A stretch of DNA of 8,370 nucleotides, taken from NCBI GenBank assembly GCA_946886545.1, contig CAMPIU010000113.1, forward strand, positions 1 through 8,370. The letters are read 5' to 3'. Positions within the stretch are counted from its first letter, which is position 1, and each line of letters starts with the position of its first letter. Positions 6,182 to 8,370 of the stretch are shown here, one piece after another. Source of the stretch: an uncultured Flavobacteriales bacterium (GTDB taxonomy: Bacteria > Bacteroidota > Bacteroidia > Flavobacteriales > Crocinitomicaceae). The translations under genes and the position numbers were made by a program. Below the pieces are notes generated by a model. It was not told the DNA's origin, made no database searches, and saw only the letters and a list, made by a program, of their open reading frames with translations.

Positions 6182-6228
6182 AAAATCCGCGTCCCGATAG
6201 CTATCGGGACGACATACGGATCCGGAAT
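6182..6228 (-). terminator. Terminator palindrome after the delta-60 gene
   Basis: GTCCCGATAG and CTATCGGGAC (6191-6210) form a perfect 20-bp palindrome. On the minus strand it is flanked by ATCCG and CGGAT, which extend the stem across an uneven bulge, and is followed by TTTTTGTATTTTTG. It starts about 17 bp past the stop codon of the delta-60 gene, so it should end that transcript. Its T-rich tail runs straight into the -7 box of the regulator promoter. The core is a second copy of the element at 3219-3236. Confidence 0.65.
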
Positions 6229-6244
6229 GTATGTTATTAAATTC

Positions 6245-8353
6245 TTATTGTTTCACCACTCTCTGAACACTATGGCCCTGTGAGTTCTTAAAATCAAACA
6301 AGTAAACTCCGCGCTCAAAGTTCTCAAGAGAAACAATTCCCTTGTCTTGAATTTGATCTTTTAAGACCACTTTCCCCTGGAGATCGTAAACGGTTAGATC
6401 TGCATGCGAGCCGGAGAACGAAATGTGGACCTGGTCGTTTGTTGGGTTGGGGTAGATCTCGAATAAGTTGGCGGTATAATCCGGTAAACCGGCTGTGCTA
6501 ACATGTCCGTTATTGAAATAGACCGCTTCCGTCACCGTGAAGTATTCTCCAACAGATTTGAAAGGACAGAAGACACTTAATTGCAGCCAGTAAACTCCGG
6601 TTCCATTGTTTAAGACATAATTTGTGGTATCGAAGTTGGATCCGTTCGAATCTATGATGTTCCAAATCACATTCACCGTATTCCCGTTTGCCCAGATCGA
6701 ATCGATATAAGCGGTATCAATGGAGTTGTAATAAATATCGCAGTTCGTTATCGTCATTCCTAAAGAATCGATTGCCAGAGAATCAATGAACGGATTGTTG
6801 AACACGTAATTGGAGTCGACCGGGATCACCACCGAAGTCGAAAGCGTATCACCGCAGTTGTCTGTTATCTGTAAGTCATGTACTCCGTGACAAAGATTTG
6901 TTACCAAAGAATAACCGCTTGAAGTGATTACTTGCGAACCGTTATCGAAATCCAATTCGAAAGGTGCATTCCCGGAAAGGCTTATTGCTGCTTCACCGAT
7001 GCAAGAGTTGGCATCGGAAGGCATGGAGAAGGAGTTTTCGATAGTTAAAGGAAGGGATGGGATGATAGTTAAATCCAAGGTAATGATTGAATCGCAGCCT
7101 GCGACATTTGGAATGGTGTCTGTGTAGTTCCCCGAAGTGCTATATGTTGTTCCATTTTGTGCCCAATAATATGACCCACAACTGCTTTGAAGAAATGTAG
7201 AATTTGTAGAAGAACAAAAAGATAATCTGGTCATATCGTCTTTGATCTCTCCCATAAAATGATTGAATTTTCCGCAAACCACAATTCGTCCGTCCGATTG
7301 TAGGCCTACCGCATGGACCCAGTCATCAGCACCGTTTCCCATGTCAAAGGTTGTATCAAGAGTTCCATCTGCATTTAATCTGATCAAATGATTGTGCGTT
7401 GCGTTTTGATAGGTGGTAAAGCTTCCGAACAGTAGCAATTTTTCATCATCCTGCAAGAAGCTGCGAAGCATTTGTACATTGTTAAATACCCCTGAAGAAA
7501 ATTGGGTATTCAATTGTCCGGTTGCATCCAGATAAACAATCCCATTCATAGGAATATTATCGAACTCATTGAAACTCCCCAATACGATAATTTCACCGTT
7601 CGACTTAATCATTACTTTCGACAAACTTGCATAGGTATTGTTATTCGCATCAAATGAGTTATCAATACTTCCGGAAGAATCCAATCTTACGATACACTTT
7701 TTAGATACATTGTCAAACATCGTGAATTGTCCAACGAGGAGAATTTTACCATCCGGTTGAAGGCACATTCCACCTGTTTGAGCATTTGCACCTGATCCTA
7801 TATTAAATGACGGATCAATTGACCCATCCGAATTCAATCGGACAACCCGATTCATCGGAGCGCCATTAAATTCTGTAAAATCACCACTGACAAGTATCTT
7901 TCCGTCAGGTTGAATAATTGATTCCCACAAAGTTCCGTTTGGACCCGTTCCGGTATTAAATGAATTATCAATCGATCCGTCTTCATTTAGACGCACTATT
8001 TTATTAGCCGGAATGTTATTATAAGTGGTAAAAGTTCCTGTCGCAAGAATTTTGCCATCTGTTTGTTCAAGTAGGTCATAAACAAAATTATCGAATCCAT
8101 CACCCGTATGAAAAGATGTGTCAATTCCACCGTCCGGTTTGATCCGGGAAAGGCGATTAACAAGTGTGTCGTTAAACGTAATGAAGCTTCCTGTTATCAA
8201 AATTCTATTTTGTTGATCAACCAATAGGTGATTGATTCCTGAAACATTGGGTGCTCCAGTCCCCGTATAGAAATTTTGATCGTTAACCCATTGCTGTGAA
8301 AAAGAGATAACGGAAGAGGATAAAAATATAATCGGAAATAAAAGTTTATTCAT
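6245..8353 (-). CDS. Secreted delta-60 repeat protein with T9SS sorting domain
   Basis: A complete 702-residue protein. Residues 1-20 form a signal peptide (MNKLLFPIIFLSSSVISFSQ). Residues about 27-385 contain seven delta-60 repeats of about 50 residues with the pattern LQPDGKIL-GxF-NRIVRLNxDGSIDxSF. The best copies are repeats 2-4; repeat 1 and repeats 5-7 are more degenerate. Seven such units could close a seven-bladed propeller, which is inference. Residues about 390-430 match the SYYWAQNG-TTYSTSG-GCDSIITLDLTI module common in Bacteroidota surface proteins, followed by SprB-like beta modules with paired cysteines. From about 630 (LFEIYPNPTND to VVKQ) lies a type A T9SS C-terminal sorting domain. 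The protein should cross the outer membrane by T9SS and be released or anchored at the surface. The ATG at 8353 starts the signal peptide and no Shine-Dalgarno is present. The gene is separated from the regulator operon by 96 bp with a terminator, so it is probably an independent unit. Its ligand or substrate is unknown. Confidence 0.93.
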   Translation of the reverse strand: MNKLLFPIIFLSSSVISFSQQWVNDQNFYTGTGAPNVSGINHLLVDQQNRILITGSFITFNDTLVNRLSRIKPDGGIDTSFHTGDGFDNFVYDLLEQTDGKILATGTFTTYNNIPANKIVRLNEDGSIDNSFNTGTGPNGTLWESIIQPDGKILVSGDFTEFNGAPMNRVVRLNSDGSIDPSFNIGSGANAQTGGMCLQPDGKILLVGQFTMFDNVSKKCIVRLDSSGSIDNSFDANNNTYASLSKVMIKSNGEIIVLGSFNEFDNIPMNGIVYLDATGQLNTQFSSGVFNNVQMLRSFLQDDEKLLLFGSFTTYQNATHNHLIRLNADGTLDTTFDMGNGADDWVHAVGLQSDGRIVVCGKFNHFMGEIKDDMTRLSFCSSTNSTFLQSSCGSYYWAQNGTTYSTSGNYTDTIPNVAGCDSIITLDLTIIPSLPLTIENSFSMPSDANSCIGEAAISLSGNAPFELDFDNGSQVITSSGYSLVTNLCHGVHDLQITDNCGDTLSTSVVIPVDSNYVFNNPFIDSLAIDSLGMTITNCDIYYNSIDTAYIDSIWANGNTVNVIWNIIDSNGSNFDTTNYVLNNGTGVYWLQLSVFCPFKSVGEYFTVTEAVYFNNGHVSTAGLPDYTANLFEIYPNPTNDQVHISFSGSHADLTVYDLQGKVVLKDQIQDKGIVSLENFERGVYLFDFKNSQGHSVQRVVKQ

Positions 8354-8370
8354 TTTAATGATTGGTTAAA

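Noticed and set aside
1..8370. Defence island, prophage, toxin-antitoxin or other new multi-gene system
   Set aside because: All protein genes belong to recognised housekeeping, signalling or secretion families and no integrase, nuclease or phage gene is present.

Overview
The window looks like chromosomal DNA of a Bacteroidota bacterium, most likely Flavobacteriales (Crocinitomicaceae/Fluviicola-like by overall feel, which is inference). Three things point there: a protein ending in a type IX secretion (T9SS) type A sorting domain, a LytS-type histidine kinase with periplasmic TPRs paired with a LytTR regulator, and TAnnTTTG-type -7 promoter boxes. Purine-rich Shine-Dalgarno sequences are mostly absent before starts, also typical of the phylum. 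Base composition is AT-leaning throughout and I see no clear sign of recent transfer.

Layout from left to right. (1) Positions 2-574, minus strand: N-terminal 191 residues of an exported TPR protein, cut by the window edge. (2) 732-1442, plus strand: a lone ftsE-type ABC ATPase, divergent from the TPR gene and without a neighbouring ftsX. (3) 2808-1461, minus strand: a probable two-gene operon of a small alpha/beta hydrolase followed by a cytosolic FrnE-like DsbA-family protein; it converges on ftsE across an 18-bp gap. (4) 2809-3467: 659 bp without a convincing protein gene but rich in structure. It holds a promoter-hairpins-terminator unit on the minus strand (about 3098 to 2908), a twin 21-bp REP-like repeat, a TCCCGATA palindrome and a run of 11-bp phased repeats. 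(5) 6148-3468, minus strand: a LytTR response regulator followed, with a one-base overlap, by its probable sensor kinase. (6) 6149-6244: a compact gap with a terminator for the upstream gene and a promoter for the regulator. (7) 8353-6245, minus strand: a 702-residue secreted protein with seven delta-60 repeats and a T9SS tail.

The regulator and kinase form a self-contained two-component operon. The kinase has a signal peptide, an extracytoplasmic TPR array, a coiled coil, one membrane helix and a HisKA_7TM-less LytS catalytic core. The hydrolase/FrnE pair is downstream of the structured non-coding unit, which may be a free small RNA or an attenuated leader for that pair. The most promising undescribed element is this RNA unit: a 15-bp hairpin that pairs fully only as minus-strand RNA, followed by six Ts, about 140 nt downstream of a perfect TAnnTTTG box. 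The protein genes are of recognised families; I see no new multi-gene system.
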